A stretch of DNA of 64,000 bases from the NCBI RefSeq assembly GCF_000835495.1, contig NW_015622543.1, positions 1,410,239 through 1,474,238 on the forward strand. Reading direction: 5' to 3'. Both the position numbers and the translations under genes were made by a program. Below are positions 10,520 through 22,371 of the stretch, piece by piece (the first letter of the stretch is position 1; each line of letters opens with the position of its first letter). The stretch comes from Cladophialophora immunda. Lineage: Eukaryota; Ascomycota; Eurotiomycetes; Chaetothyriales; Herpotrichiellaceae. The notes below the pieces were generated by a model that saw only the letters and a list, made by a program, of their open reading frames with translations, was not told where the DNA came from and ran no database searches.

Positions 10520-13500
10520 TCAATCCGCCACCGACCCAAAGCGCAGATTCGATGGCCCACTCCTCTCGTTGATCGCCAGGACTCTGGCCGCGACCTTGGC
10601 CTTCTCAGCCGCATTGGCCCGGGCCTTCAACGTCGCCACCGGGCCCTTGTGAGCTTTCAGCTTCGGGCTGCCCATCCTCATTGCACCTGAATGCCTCTTG
10701 GCGCTTCCCATCCCCATCCTCAAAGGCAGGCTCGTTTTGTTCGCAATCGGAGTGCCCATCCTCTTCCTGATCGGAGTGGCCGACCTATTCCTATAAGGGA
10801 TGATGGATCTGTCCCTGGCCGGAGTGCGAGATCTGTCCCTGGTTGCGATTCTCGCTCTCCCCCGATCCGGCAGCCCCCACTCGTTTGCGACGGGAGTATC
10901 AGCACTGGCCATGACGCGAGTGTCCACGACAGAGGTCTCCATGCTGTTCTCAAGTGAAATAACAATCCCGCCTTGAACTGCAATGCCCGAGCTGCTCCAA
11001 GAGGGACCGTCCAGCGTCCCCTCTATTGGAGAGTCCGACTCGTACCCATCTGAAGAGTCCGAGTCACTTTCTGCTGGACTCTCTGTTGTGCTCTCATTCT
11101 GGGGACACGGGTCCCGTACGACCTCCTCGCCCTTTGAACTCGCCTCAAGTTGCTCTGCCTCCCTCTCCCTTAGCCGCTTGTTCCAAGACCCCAAAGCCGC
11201 CATTTTCAGGAGCGACATCTCTTCTCTCTTCTTCTTTTTCTTTTTCTCTTGTCCTCTTTCTCGCTCCCGGTCCTTCTCCGTCTGCGTCCGCTTGACAAGC
11301 ATTCTTCCCCTATGGCCGGCGATTCTATAATTCATCCAGCGCTTCAAAATGCAGTCCCTGCATGCCCAGCGCTTTAGATTCCGCTCCGCAGTTTTATCCA
11401 CCTCTGGAAGAGGACCAGAAAGGTCTCCTCGCACAGGCATTCTGTTTTCGTTCCATACCCGAAGCTCGCCCAAGGCACATCGCTTGTGGTACTTAGTTCC
11501 CGGCGACCCGCAATCTTCGACCGTGCAGTAAGTCGTGTCCATGTGCAGACGCTTAATCGGCAGTAGACAAGCACCACATTTGAAGTCCCGCGCAATTAGG
11601 TGTTGAGGCTCCTCACATGCCTCCTCGAGCTCCGCTTGCTCACATGGTGGACTTGGCGCCTCCTTTGAAGTTTCCAATTGTAGATGGGCTTCATCGCTCT
11701 GAGAGCTTGGCTCCGCCTCTCCGGTCGTGCCCGTCCCTGAGATATCGTGGACTTGAGAGTTCGCCCCAGACGACTCGTCTCCCTCAGATGCCACTGTCCC
11801 ACTCGGTGCATGATCAAGTACCGCTTCGCGTGTCGCCATTTCATCCACCACTTGATCAGATGGAGGATCATGGAAAATGAATTCATTCACGTCTGCCACG
11901 ACATTATCATCAATGACACGTCTCTCTTTCAAGCTGCCCAAAAAGTCAAAGAAAATCTGCCACAGCTCATCGTCCCCGTTCTTCAGCCAGACTCTTTGCT
12001 TTCTGACAAATCGAATCAGAGAATTCGACACATATCGTGAGTGCTCGAGCCGTTCTTCCATCCGGTGCCGATCCCAGCGTTTGGTTAGCTCGCGCTTGTT
12101 GTTGCTCCAGCCCTGTTTGTCAGCCACGGCATCAAGGCTTTCCATATGCGCTTCAATTTGCCAGCTATTGTCGACTTCGTCGTCTGTTTCACTATGTGGG
12201 TCTTCACTTGGAGAGATAGGTCGATGGGTACTGGAGGTCCAGACCTGTTCTCTTTCCGGGTACCTTGTCTGGAGGAGGACGGCTTTGGCCTTTTTGCGGG
12301 TAGGTTCCCGAAAGTCAGGAACCTGCGCCGCCAGCGGATATCGCGGACCCGTTCTGGTTGGTAACGAAAGACCGAAAGGCCGGTTACTGTTGAAGAGAGG
12401 TTGTAGAGGGGCTTCGCCCTCTGTCAAATCTTGATCACCGTTCTCATATGGCGGAATGGCCTCATCGCTCTCTTTCCTTCCGTTGCCCACGAGAGTATCA
12501 ACCTTCATCTCGATTCGAGTCAACTTCTTTGTTGTCGGATTTCGGTGTTGTTTGGAAGGCGAGAAATCGTATTTCTCATGCGCTGACTTGAAATGTGACA
12601 GCAATTCATGCAATCTGTGCGAATCCCGCTCGGGGCATATTGGACAGCCGTACCCCTCGACTATGGTGTTGCGGAACTCTCCAGCATCTGCGTGCTCCCG
12701 GATCGTCCCAGAAAGTTTATAGCATATTTTCAGTCCGACTGGAGCTTCTTCGGGAAGAGGTGGCTGTTCCTCTTTGGCCCTGACAGGCAGTCGGGTCCTT
12801 TTCTGTTTTGCCAAGCGAAACGAATCGAGGTCTAGGCCTTTGCTCAACTTGCTCGTGGCTTCGTTGGCGACATCGGCTCTCTCCCACGTGGACTTCACTT
12901 GGAGACCGTATTTCGTCCGGTAGGTGCACCCTTCAAGCAGGTAAAATACACTGAGCGGGACGTTCCACTCAGGGGCGTCCGGAAGATGCATGTATCTGGC
13001 GACAATGGCGCCTTGCCGTTCTCCAAAGCCCAACTCGCGGACGTCCTTGTCCGCAGTAAAGTGGTCACCATCACTCTTACCCAGAATTGGTACAGGATGC
13101 CATAGAGGCTCAGCAGCGCATGGAATGATCTTGAGCTCAAGAAAATAGTTGTCGATAGGCTTCATAGCCGATTCGCCCCGAAGGTCGTCGGGAGCATAGA
13201 TCTCGCTCGCTCGAACTCTGAAAGGTTCCTCTAGTTCCAGAATGACGAGCTCACCATGTACGCCATTGTCAATGTTGATTGAGCGACAGTAAGTTGATTT
13301 GGTGACGAGTGGTAGTGGCGAAGCCCCGGAGCCGCGATTGTCCCATATGGTCAGATGACATCTGCAGTCGACGTGGTCGAGTTTCTGACGTTTGGCCATC
13401 CTCTGCTTGTTGCTGATAGAATTAGTGCCGAAGTTGAGTTTCTTTCTGATGTTAGTGAGATCAAGCGTCATCTCCGCCTGGGGATCATCGTAGGGTTTAT

Positions 13501-13864
13501 TGAGAAGGCCTCTGATGCTTCGCCGCGTCGTGGGCTCCCCATTTCGAGCGCTTCCGTTAGATGGACTAGATCTCGACGGCATCTTGAACACTATAAGTTC
13601 GGACCGACTCGAGGTGGTAAAAGCGTTGTCGGCAGTCTCCGCTCCGTTGGCTACAGCACCTTTCGCAGCCCCGCCTACCTCAGTGGCGCTCGAGTTGGGC
13701 CCGCCAGTAGCCTGGCCGATGGTTTTCGAGATATTCCTCTGTAAAAAGATCTTTTGACGTGGTCCCTTCTGATGGCGCCCAAACTTGGAATGACCGATCT
13801 TCCCGGAAAAATGTCTGCCTGGCCCTGAATACCTGAACGGAGAGCCAGACTTTTTCACACGCAT
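10520..13864 (-). CDS. SUZ12: SUZ12-type Polycomb protein with VEFS box
   Basis: Single exon, 1114 residues from the ATG at 13864-13862 (MRVKKSGSPFRYSG). A 'GPRQKIFLQRN' segment near residue 40 resembles the N-terminal element of SUZ12 proteins. A beta-rich middle region (CRCHLTIWDN near 175) is followed by a C2H2 finger around 400-430 (CPICPERDSH...LLSHFKSAH). The VEFS box lies at about 580-670 (WDRHRMEERLEH... and FVRKQRVWL). SUZ12 is the scaffold of Polycomb repressive complex 2, where the VEFS box binds and activates the H3K27 methyltransferase. After the VEFS box, around 755-840, is a Cys/His cluster (FKCGACLLPI ... YHKRCAL ... WACRDCILKRW) like a PHD or RING-type zinc module, then a Lys/Glu-rich helix and a tail with repeated RDRS/RNRS and TPIRKR units. 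The protein is longer than animal SUZ12 (about 740). The family call is strong; the added module is the odd part. Confidence 0.88.
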   Translation of the reverse strand: MRVKKSGSPFRYSGPGRHFSGKIGHSKFGRHQKGPRQKIFLQRNISKTIGQATGGPNSSATEVGGAAKGAVANGAETADNAFTTSSRSELIVFKMPSRSSPSNGSARNGEPTTRRSIRGLLNKPYDDPQAEMTLDLTNIRKKLNFGTNSISNKQRMAKRQKLDHVDCRCHLTIWDNRGSGASPLPLVTKSTYCRSINIDNGVHGELVILELEEPFRVRASEIYAPDDLRGESAMKPIDNYFLELKIIPCAAEPLWHPVPILGKSDGDHFTADKDVRELGFGERQGAIVARYMHLPDAPEWNVPLSVFYLLEGCTYRTKYGLQVKSTWERADVANEATSKLSKGLDLDSFRLAKQKRTRLPVRAKEEQPPLPEEAPVGLKICYKLSGTIREHADAGEFRNTIVEGYGCPICPERDSHRLHELLSHFKSAHEKYDFSPSKQHRNPTTKKLTRIEMKVDTLVGNGRKESDEAIPPYENGDQDLTEGEAPLQPLFNSNRPFGLSLPTRTGPRYPLAAQVPDFREPTRKKAKAVLLQTRYPEREQVWTSSTHRPISPSEDPHSETDDEVDNSWQIEAHMESLDAVADKQGWSNNKRELTKRWDRHRMEERLEHSRYVSNSLIRFVRKQRVWLKNGDDELWQIFFDFLGSLKERRVIDDNVVADVNEFIFHDPPSDQVVDEMATREAVLDHAPSGTVASEGDESSGANSQVHDISGTGTTGEAEPSSQSDEAHLQLETSKEAPSPPCEQAELEEACEEPQHLIARDFKCGACLLPIKRLHMDTTYCTVEDCGSPGTKYHKRCALGELRVWNENRMPVRGDLSGPLPEVDKTAERNLKRWACRDCILKRWMNYRIAGHRGRMLVKRTQTEKDRERERGQEKKKKKKREEMSLLKMAALGSWNKRLREREAEQLEASSKGEEVVRDPCPQNESTTESPAESDSDSSDGYESDSPIEGTLDGPSWSSSGIAVQGGIVISLENSMETSVVDTRVMASADTPVANEWGLPDRGRARIATRDRSRTPARDRSIIPYRNRSATPIRKRMGTPIANKTSLPLRMGMGSAKRHSGAMRMGSPKLKAHKGPVATLKARANAAEKAKVAARVLAINERSGPSNLRFGSVAD

Positions 13865-16605
13865 GTTGATCAACTGAAATTGACGTGCTGCTCGACACAG
13901 TGTTCGACGCCCATTTCAGCGCGCACACAACGCCGCAATCACATGTCCGACTTGTTCAAAGACCAAGCAAAAGACAACAACACACCCACAAGAGGTGAAG
14001 ACGTAAGTTTTTTGGGCTCTAAAGGCGCTTCTAATATCGAATGAAAATTGCGCTGGAAGCCGGACTGATTATGAGGATGTCTCAGCGCACCGCAGCATGC
14101 ACGCTTAGACCGCCATCCAGATCAATGTTTTCCCGAAGTGAGACCGTATTTGTGATGTTTCGGTGAGACGCGATTGAGACTGGTGAAGCACGGGTCCCGT
14201 ACACTAGTATGCTGAGGATAGGTCCAAACTCGGAATATAAGCCAAGGGTCGGTTGTGGTTGAGGATGGCGGCAGTGGGAATCTGGGCGTGTGGCCGATTC
14301 CTATCAGGGGGCGGAAATTATTTGCCAACACGGAGAGTTCCAGGGCGTGTCATTTGATTCAGATATTTATTGAATATCACATAGCCCATTCTGGAGGCGG
14401 GGTCGTCTGACAGCAAGCTCTTTACACGTCTGACGGATGCATCAAGCTTTCCGCTCCAACGCCTTCCAAGCGTGTTCCATTCTTCTCCACCTGCACCTCC
14501 TACACATCGTCCTTAGGTTGGACTGGAGGCTGTACGTCAACTTCGTCTCCCTGCTCTATTCTCATTGTCGAGCAGTCTGTGAAGCCATTTATGCCATGCA
14601 ACAACGCGCTCCTCATCATTCTCCGACCTTGCTGTCCTCAAAACATCTGCCTGCTTCTTATTTAACAGTGTAGCTCTCCCATAACATTCACTAGACCGCT
14701 ATACCGCCTGGATATACTTTGACCTCGGGTCTTTCCGGTAACTCTGTGCTTTGCCTATTCTTGGTTCGCAACGACCTGAAAATATAAACCAAGCCTCTAT
14801 TCCTTTGTTTCTGGCCCTGCCTTGCTCCAGGCTCAGGATCTGTAAACCCTAGCACGGTCTGTTTCCGAGGTCCCCTCCGACTATGTTCTCTTTCGCCGTT
14901 CTAAAGCATGCAGAAACGGGGCGACCAACAAACTCCTCTGCGGTGACAAGTGTCAGCACGTATATTGTGTCGGAACTGAATCTGCGGACTCCGTAAGTCC
15001 CATAGCGAATGAAATTCATCCTGGCAAGCAACGTCATATGAAATATCAAAATCAGAGAAGAAAGAAATGACGATGCCTCACGACCCTCGGTAGAATTTCC
15101 TAGGGCGTCTTTTTACGTTGGGGGCGAAAGAATACACCCCTGTGATTATGGTATTGCGAAACAGAGTGACCAGAGTGAGAGTTAAGCGGATGTGATCGAT
15201 CGGATGGGGAGGCTACGACTTGGTTCATCTGTCGCTGCAGTCCCATTCCCATACATGTGCTTTAGCCTCCGACCCCTTTGCATCGACGGAAGAATAGAGA
15301 TGCTATTTCTTGTCTCTTCCCTATGGGAACCGGGGCAGGCATGACCTTTCATACAGCAAGCTGGCTTTACCGAACACTTAGTCATGACATCTCGATTCTC
15401 ACCCTGGTACTGATGCTATCGGGTTCCTGAAGCCAATATTACTGATGAGCGCTACTATCTGCTCTGTATAGAGAACCAAGACCACCATCAATGGCCGAGC
15501 ACGGATTGTGAACGATTGGTCCTCGCAACTATGAAAAGAGTTCGTGGTAGTTCCCTAGCGATTGCACGTCGTAGAGACTGTATTCTTTGCAGGGCTATCT
15601 TCAGCATGCGCCCATGCTTTCTAAGAGAGGGAGTCAAAGCCTTCACAAGGAGGTTGTCAATTGAGAGGCTTTATATGTTCAATCCTGAATGTCGCGATCT
15701 CAAAGCGCTCCGACCGCTTCCTTCTGTTTACCTCCCAAGGAGAATCTGCGTGCCCGTGTAAAATGTTCAACGGTCAGGGCCAGCTAGTTCACCACCTTGG
15801 AACTATCTTGGTGCAAGTAAAGATTTTCATGACCGATTTTCCATCTCATAGGAAACAGAAGCGGATTGTCATACCTAGTAGTATCCTGTTATTCGGCTGA
15901 ATGTTGTTCCGTGTTCGCTTTGCGATACGATATAAACCCACATTAGCTAGCTTCCATCAGGTGCTGTTGACCATCTAAGAGTTAACAATGCAGGTGCAGC
16001 TGCGTTCCCGAAACAGGGCATATTGATTTCGTAGACCATGTAGCATCCTAGCGTGAAATGTACATCAAGAAATTCAAACAATTGCCCCGCTAATCACCAG
16101 CATTCACACCCGTATATTGATATGGCTCTGTGGCTTTCTCACCCGAAGAAGGCGTTAGTAAAAGTGTTCTCGATGCGAAAAGAGAATAAGCAAAATACCT
16201 CATTCCCCGCAGAAATGTGGTAGGCACCAAATGAAAGAAACGATGAAGAGACCGCAGGGAAATGATCCAGTGTCGTGGTGTCGAAATTGGCTTCAAGGGT
16301 CCTGGTCTTGTCTAATAAGATGTTATGACAGTAAAACGTGAGAACAGGCGAGAAGAATAGTTGCTGATATGAGAAAGAAGGCGAATACGAAAAGGCGACA
16401 TGGATCTGGATAATAAACACCCTTATATATCAGGCTGGAGTATTCGTGGGCATATTATTCGAATGGGAGCCGTGAATGATGATGTGTTTCTGAGCAGGTG
16501 ATCCATTGTGCTTGGATGACCTTGGCTAGAAAAGGTAGGAAAAAAGTCATGGGATTTTTGCATCAAAAGTTGAGGAGCTTGTTCAACTTGAGCGTGCCCT
16601 GAAAA
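13865..16605. other. Gene-poor stretch, 2.7 kb
   Basis: Upstream side of SUZ12 and downstream side of SSL1. Apart from a possible first exon at 13943-14002, there are only short frames without motifs. No inverted repeats, transposase remnants or RNA genes are evident. The part 15900-16450 is AT-rich. Confidence 0.45.
13943..14002 (+). CDS. Possible first exon of a small unknown gene
   Basis: Opposite the SUZ12 start, an ATG with A at -3 opens MSDLFKDQAKDNNTPTRGED and is followed, in phase 0, by a perfect GTAAGT donor at 14003. An AG after GGATGTCTC at about 14085 could be the acceptor and would give a short second exon ending near 14162. The product would be about 50 residues and matches nothing I know. 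It may equally be a chance ATG in a divergent promoter. Confidence 0.2.
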
Positions 16606-18243
16606 TCAGTCAACATTCATCCTGTCTCCATTTTGACTCTCCATCCCAGTCTGTTGTGTTCCATTTCTCTCGCCCTGTGCTTCACGCCCATCTGGAGCCG
16701 GCATCTCCGTCTCGCCCATCAAGCTCGTCTGCATCTTTGCACTCTGGCATCCTGGGCAGTTATGCACGACCTCGTGCGCAAATAGATCACAATCTATGCA
16801 GAAATGTCTCCGACAGACAGGGCACTCATATCTGCTGGTATTGGTTGTTGGAGGGGGAACTGCAGGCTGGGGAGGTCTGCTACCAGTAGTGGAGCTGGAG
16901 GCCCCCGAGCCGGTAATTGAGACACCGCCTTGCGTCGTTGACTGCCCATGCTGCTGATCCGTTGTCGTTGTAGTTGATGTGGATGACTGATGTAGCTTTG
17001 GAACAGGAGGAAAAGGCTTTAGACAAGCGAAGCAAGCAGTACTGCGATAAGCCTTCGACCAGGGGACTTCGAGCCAATTCACAAGCGGGAACAAATGATG
17101 ATAGCTGCGTGCCAAATGTGTACTTAGGATCAGGGTCAGTCCGCACACGGGGCATTCACTCGGCAGACTGCAGACTTTGGTACTGCAGCGTGAGCACAGG
17201 TACCCGTCTCTTCTGGGGGTCGTGTGGCAAGCACACAATGAGGGATGATCCTCCACAATTCGGGAAGGGAAGCCCATCATCAAGAGCGAGGGCGCTGTTT
17301 TGTTGGCGCTGTCGTGGGTAATCGGTGGAGTCGTCACAGCCATATATAATTCTCGAAAGTGTTGCTCATGCAATACAACTCCATAGGGCGACAAATCGCC
17401 GTCATTTGTCCTAGAGACAAGTTCAGCACAAATGGCAACTTGCGCTGCAAGGCCAATGACCGTAGCACGGATCTTATCGTGAACGAGACTGTTGATTGTG
17501 TTGTGAATGTCGCCAGGATCCGAAGTGTGCAAGGCACCAAATACCAACAGTATCTCACGTGTCCCATGGCTGGGCGAGTGGAATAATCCAGCTCTTGCCA
17601 TCTCAAGTGCATTTTCCAGAGAAGGACTGCCTTTGGGCTCTTCTTTCCGATATTTCTGTATTGCAGACAAGTGCGAGGTTGGGTTTCCAGACATATCACT
17701 GATTCTGATAGCGATACCGTCGCGCATGCCTATTATCCCAAGCTGAGAAATTGGGTTTTGCTCGAAGAATTCTCGGATGAACGATTCGGTATAGGACAGG
17801 GTAAGTAAGTATCGGGTGGGACGGAGGTCTTTCTCATTCATAGAGAGTGACATGTCGAGGATGAGGATCAGATGGCGGATGATACCGCGCTGGAGGGGTG
17901 TAGTGTCTCTGAGAAGTCTGTACAAAAGCCATGGTGAGATAGGTCAAATGAGGTGCACCTTTGTGTGCTTTTGAGACTATTCCCTCGTGTCTCTGTGATT
18001 CTTCCCGTCACTGGATCGATAGACCTACCTTTTCCTCTTACCCGCCTCAAGGAGACCCTCAACAGCGCCTGTAATAGTTCCATCGGCGCCTTCGACTAGC
18101 AAGTCCCAGGTTCTGGTTACCTCGAAGTTCTGAGCAGATTCACGAGCATTTGCTCTTCGAGCGGCTGCGCGGCCGCGGGTGGAGGCTCTAGGCAAGTCGT
18201 CGTCTGATCCATCGGCGACATATTCGTCCCCTGATGCCGGCAT
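16606..18243 (-). CDS. SSL1: TFIIH core subunit SSL1 (p44)
   Basis: Two exons, 18243-18029 and 17917-16606, join inside an Arg codon (GKRK-R-LLRDTTPLQRG) to give 508 residues. The start is the ATG at 18243-18241; the codon before it is GTG. The Ssl1 core begins with TTPLQRGIIRHLILILDMS and a von Willebrand A-like domain follows (LRPTRY, NPISQLGII, EPKGSPSLENALEMA, DPGDIHNTI, AAQVAICAEL). The C-terminus carries zinc modules: CACHTTPRRDGYLCSRC, then CPVCG, then a RING-like CPVCRRHFCIDCDLFAH...CPGC. SSL1 binds and stimulates the XPD/Rad3 helicase in TFIIH, serving promoter opening and nucleotide excision repair. A Ser/Thr/Gln-rich insert of about 50 residues separates the zinc modules. The upstream gene APE2 is divergent. 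Confidence 0.95.
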
Positions 18244-18528
18244 CACATTGGACGGGAAAGATGCGCAGAGGGAGAAAGGAAGAGAAGTAAGAAACGGCTA
18301 GTTTGGACACAATTGTCGCGCGCAGGACGAGGCTTGAAGTGGTAAGGCTGAAAATAATTTGGAGCTCCAGTTGGAGATGATGGCATCAGTCCCCCCCGCC
18401 AATGCAACACCGTTCAAATCATTACTAGATACCTACGGAGTACCTCGACTCGATTGGTAGCATCCCACCTTGTCGTGCCTATACTGGCTAGCCGTTGGGT
18501 GCTGTGACTACTCGGTACAGATCTATTT
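18244..18528. promoter_or_regulatory. Shared promoter of SSL1 and aminopeptidase
   Basis: 285 bp separate the two start codons, so the genes must share or overlap promoter elements. A run of nine C/G bases (CCCCCCCGCC) lies near 18390. No TATA box is clear. Confidence 0.5.
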
Positions 18529-21445
18529 GTGCCTGAAGTAGGAAGGAGGGTTTTGATGCTCGAATTCAAATTTTATTCTTGTTTCACTTCGACATTCAAG
18601 GCTGGACCTGTTATCGCGGGCACGAAACGAACCATCTGCACGTTCTCGGTTTTCCCTCAATTCAGACAACTTTCTCTCTCTAGACACACCGGTCAGAGAT
18701 TCCTCCAAGTTCGCTTTTGCTCAGCAGAGGCAAGGAGAACGATGGCACCCCCCACTGACCGAGATATCCTACCGGATACCGTAAAACCGCTCAACTATGA
18801 CTTGTCCCTCTACAATCTCGAATTTGGTGGAAACTGGAGCTACGATGGAACTGTCAAGGTCGACTCAAAGGTGAAACAAGAAACACAAGAGCTGGTCATC
18901 AATGTCAAAGAGATAGAGATAAAAAATGCGGAAGTCCTGAGCAAAGACAGCGGCTCTACAATCACGTCGATGGCCGACGTATCGTACGACAAGAAAAGCG
19001 AACGAGCAACAATCAAGTTCTCGGGTAAAATACCATCTGGTGACGCTGTTTTCGCCATCAGTTTCAAGGGGATCATGAACAATGCGATGGAAGGTTTCTA
19101 CCGATCCAAATACAAGCCTGCTGTCACTCCAGCTGCGGGAACCCCGACAGATGGAGAGCATCATTACATGTTCAGCACTCAATTTGAGGCTTGTGCTGCT
19201 AGAAGGGCATTCCCCTGCTTTGATGAACCAAATTTGAAAGCATCTTTCGGGTTCGAGGTTGAAATCCCAGAGGACCTGGTCGCCCTTAGTAACATGCCCG
19301 AGAAATCCACAAGCAAGGGCAGCAAGGACGGTTTGAAAAAGGTGGCATTCGAGAAGACGCCGTCCATGAGCACATATCTAGCGGCATGGGCCATTGGTGA
19401 TTTCGAATACGTTGAGGGATTTACCGAACGCAAGTACAATGGCAAGCCCTTACCCGTCAGAGTTTATACTACCCGCGGGCTCAAAGAGCAAGGTCGTTTT
19501 GCCATGGAACACGCTCACAAGACTCTCGACTATTTCTCTGACGTTTTCGGCATTGAGTATCCTCTCCCGAAGTCAGATTTGCTGGCGGTCCATGAATTCG
19601 CGATGGGGGCAATGGAAAATTGGGGTTTGGTCACTTATCGAACCACGGCTGTTCTGTATGACGAAGAAAAGTCCGATGCCCGGTTCAAGAATAGAGTTGC
19701 CTATGTTGTTGCTCATGAGTTGGCACATCAGTGGTTCGGCAACCTGGTCACTATGGACTGGTGGAACGAGTTGTGGCTCAATGAAGGTTTTGCTACCTGG
19801 GTCGGCTGGCTAGCTGTCGACCATCTCCATCCGGAGTGGAAAGTGTGGAGTCAATTTGTGGTACGTAAGAAGTCCAGAGGTATTGTACCACTGTTGCCCT
19901 CGTTGACGATGATTCCAGGCTGAAGCTGTCCAAACAGCTCTTGAACTCGACTCATTACGCGCTTCTCACCCTATCGAAGTCCCAGTCCGCAATGCCCTCG
20001 AGGTCGACCAGATCTTTGACCATATTTCGTATCTCAAGGGTAGCTCGGTTATCAGAATGTTGAGCAACTACCTCGGCCAAGAGATCTTCCTGAAAGGAGT
20101 GGGTGATTATCTCAAGATCCATGCTTACGGAAATGCCAAAACGAATGACCTCTGGGCAGCCCTGAGTGCGGCTTCTGGGCAGGATGTTCAGGCGTTTATG
20201 GATCCCTGGATCCGTAAGATTGGCTTTCCTGTGGTCACAGTAGCTGAAGAGCCTGGCCAAATATCCATACGCCAATCGAGGTTTCTGACCACCGGGGATG
20301 TCAAGGCTGAGGAAGATGAAACGATGTGGTGGATTCCGGTTGGCCTTAAAACCGGTACCCCTGTCAAGATCGTCCACAGCGCTTTGATTCAAAAGCAGGA
20401 CACCGTTCGAGATGTTGACGATGCATTTTACAAAATCAATGCTGATCAGAGCGGCTTTTATCGCACGAATTATCCACCTCAGAGGCTTATGAAGCTCGGT
20501 GCAGCTCACGAATATCTTTCAATCGAAGACAAGATTGGGCTGATGGGCGATGCAACCGCCCTGGCGATTTCAGGAAATGGTACAACGGCTGCTCTCTTGT
20601 CTCTCCTGGAAGGCTTCAAGGACGAAAAGAGCTTTTTAGTGTGGCAACAGATCGCTAGCTCACTGTCCAAAGTGCGACAAGTCTTTGCAGCGAACAAGGA
20701 AATTTCGGCAGCACTGAAGAAATTCACCCTCAAACTGGTCTCCCCTGCCGCAGAGGCAATAGGCTGGGACTATCCTGAAGGTGAAGACTGGCTGACTGGT
20801 CAATCAAGAAAACTCCTCCTCAGCACCGCTGCTGGCGCCGGCCACCGAGGAATCATCTCTGAAGGCCAAAAGAAATTCGCAGCTTGGAAATCCGGCGATG
20901 GGAAGGCCATTCATCAAAACCTTCGGGGCGTGATATTCAATTTGGCCGTCGCAAATGGAGGGCAAGCTGAGTATGACACCATCAAACAAGAGTTTATCAA
21001 GACTACCAGCGTTGATGGAAAAGAAATCTGTATTCAAGCACTTGGCCGCTCACAGAACTCGGATCATGCGTGGGATTTGCTAGACTTTGTCACCTCGGAA
21101 GAAGTCCCTCCACAGGACGCGCATGGAGGTATTATCGCTGTATCCAACAATAACACGACACGGGATGTGGCTTGGGACTATACGAAGAAAAACTGGTCCC
21201 GTGTCTTCAAGCGATTGGGAGTGACCAGTGTGATTATTGACAGATGGATAAAGGCAGGTCTGCCCAAGTACTCGGACTTCAAGGTGAGAGATGACATCGA
21301 ACAATTCTTCAAGGACAAGGAGACTGGGCAATTCAGCAGAAGTCTGGTCATCGTGCATGATACGATTACAGGGAATGCACGATACAAAGAGCGCGACGAG
21401 GCTGAGCTGTTAGAGTGGTTGAAGGCACACGGGTATGTCTCATAG
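18529..21445 (+). CDS. APE2: M1-family zinc aminopeptidase
   Basis: Two exons, 18529-19860 and 19919-21445, with a 58 bp intron in phase 0, give 952 residues from the first ATG or 881 from the ATG at 18742 (MAPPTDRDILPD), the usual family start. The substrate-anchoring GAMEN lies at residue 360 and the zinc motif HELAHQW at 396, with the third ligand Glu in WLNEGFATW (numbered from the long start). The domain order is N-terminal beta domain, thermolysin-like catalytic domain, then ERAP1_C-type helical domain. These enzymes remove N-terminal residues from peptides. The 71-residue extension has many Arg, Ser and Phe and only three acidic residues, and could be a mitochondrial leader. The longer and shorter forms may both be made. 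It is likely the Aap1/Ape2 group; which paralogue is uncertain. Confidence 0.95.
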
Positions 21446-22371
21446 AACCTCCCGTTGTTCCACAAAACAGAGGTCGAAGGGCAAGCCCGGCGAAGGAATT
21501 TGCTACCACGGCTACCTACCGCCTTGATCAGGCTTGCGTGTCAGGAAAGGGTATGTTAGTGTGGATAGACACAATGAATAAGGAAGAACTCAGGGCTGCC
21601 CCATGTACATTCATCTATGCTTCCGCCTCGTGGCTATCTGCATCTGCGACTCTTGTCTGAGCTGAAAGCCCCTGGCTGCGAGCCATCCCGTAGACTAAGT
21701 CTGGACAGTAGCTGAACAGGAAGATGGAGAAACAGAGATCTTGCTTTGGCCCACTGGCTCCTGGTGATCTGCGACAGGTACTCTGCAGCGAGCTGAGCGG
21801 GCTGAGCAACGCTCTCATTTCCAGCAATGTATGGGTTCGTTACCCACAAGATCAAGTCTCGTGAGTGTGAACATGTGTGCGGTATTCTCTGTATTGCTAT
21901 TTTGAGCGGCGCCTGATGCCACATGCGAGGGCTAGGTTGCTATGATGATGATGCTGGTCACTGGTGAGAGGGAGTCACGCAGCCATACAGCAACGCAGGC
22001 TTCCTTATTTGTGGCTGGGCCACGTGATCTGCCCAACCTTGTCATCATCAGCCACTCCGGAACGTTCTCTCTTACAGGCTTCAGCCGCCCAATTACAAGG
22101 ATCTGGAAAGGTGACAAAGGAGCCTGAGCCTGCGCCTAACTGCCTACTACGTTGCCACTCTTTCGTCTCCAAGTAGCGGATCTCAAAGCCCAGGTTGGCC
22201 GCAAACGCCTGACGCCAGATTCGTTCTACCATCAAATTCACCCTTTCCCTTGAACTCAACGGTCTACTTGGCTTCACCGACCTAGGCTGTCCCTCAACTA
22301 CTTGTACAAATCAAGTCCAACTGTTTCACGATTCCTGAACCTCCTGAGAAACCCCTGTTCCGTTGAGCACC
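21446..22371. promoter_or_regulatory. Aminopeptidase 3' side and YPT1 promoter
   Basis: No gene is seen. A CACGTG core lies at 22021-22026, about 350 bp before the YPT1 ATG, and a pyrimidine-rich leader precedes the ATG. An ATG-repeat (four units) lies around 21941-21952. Confidence 0.45.
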
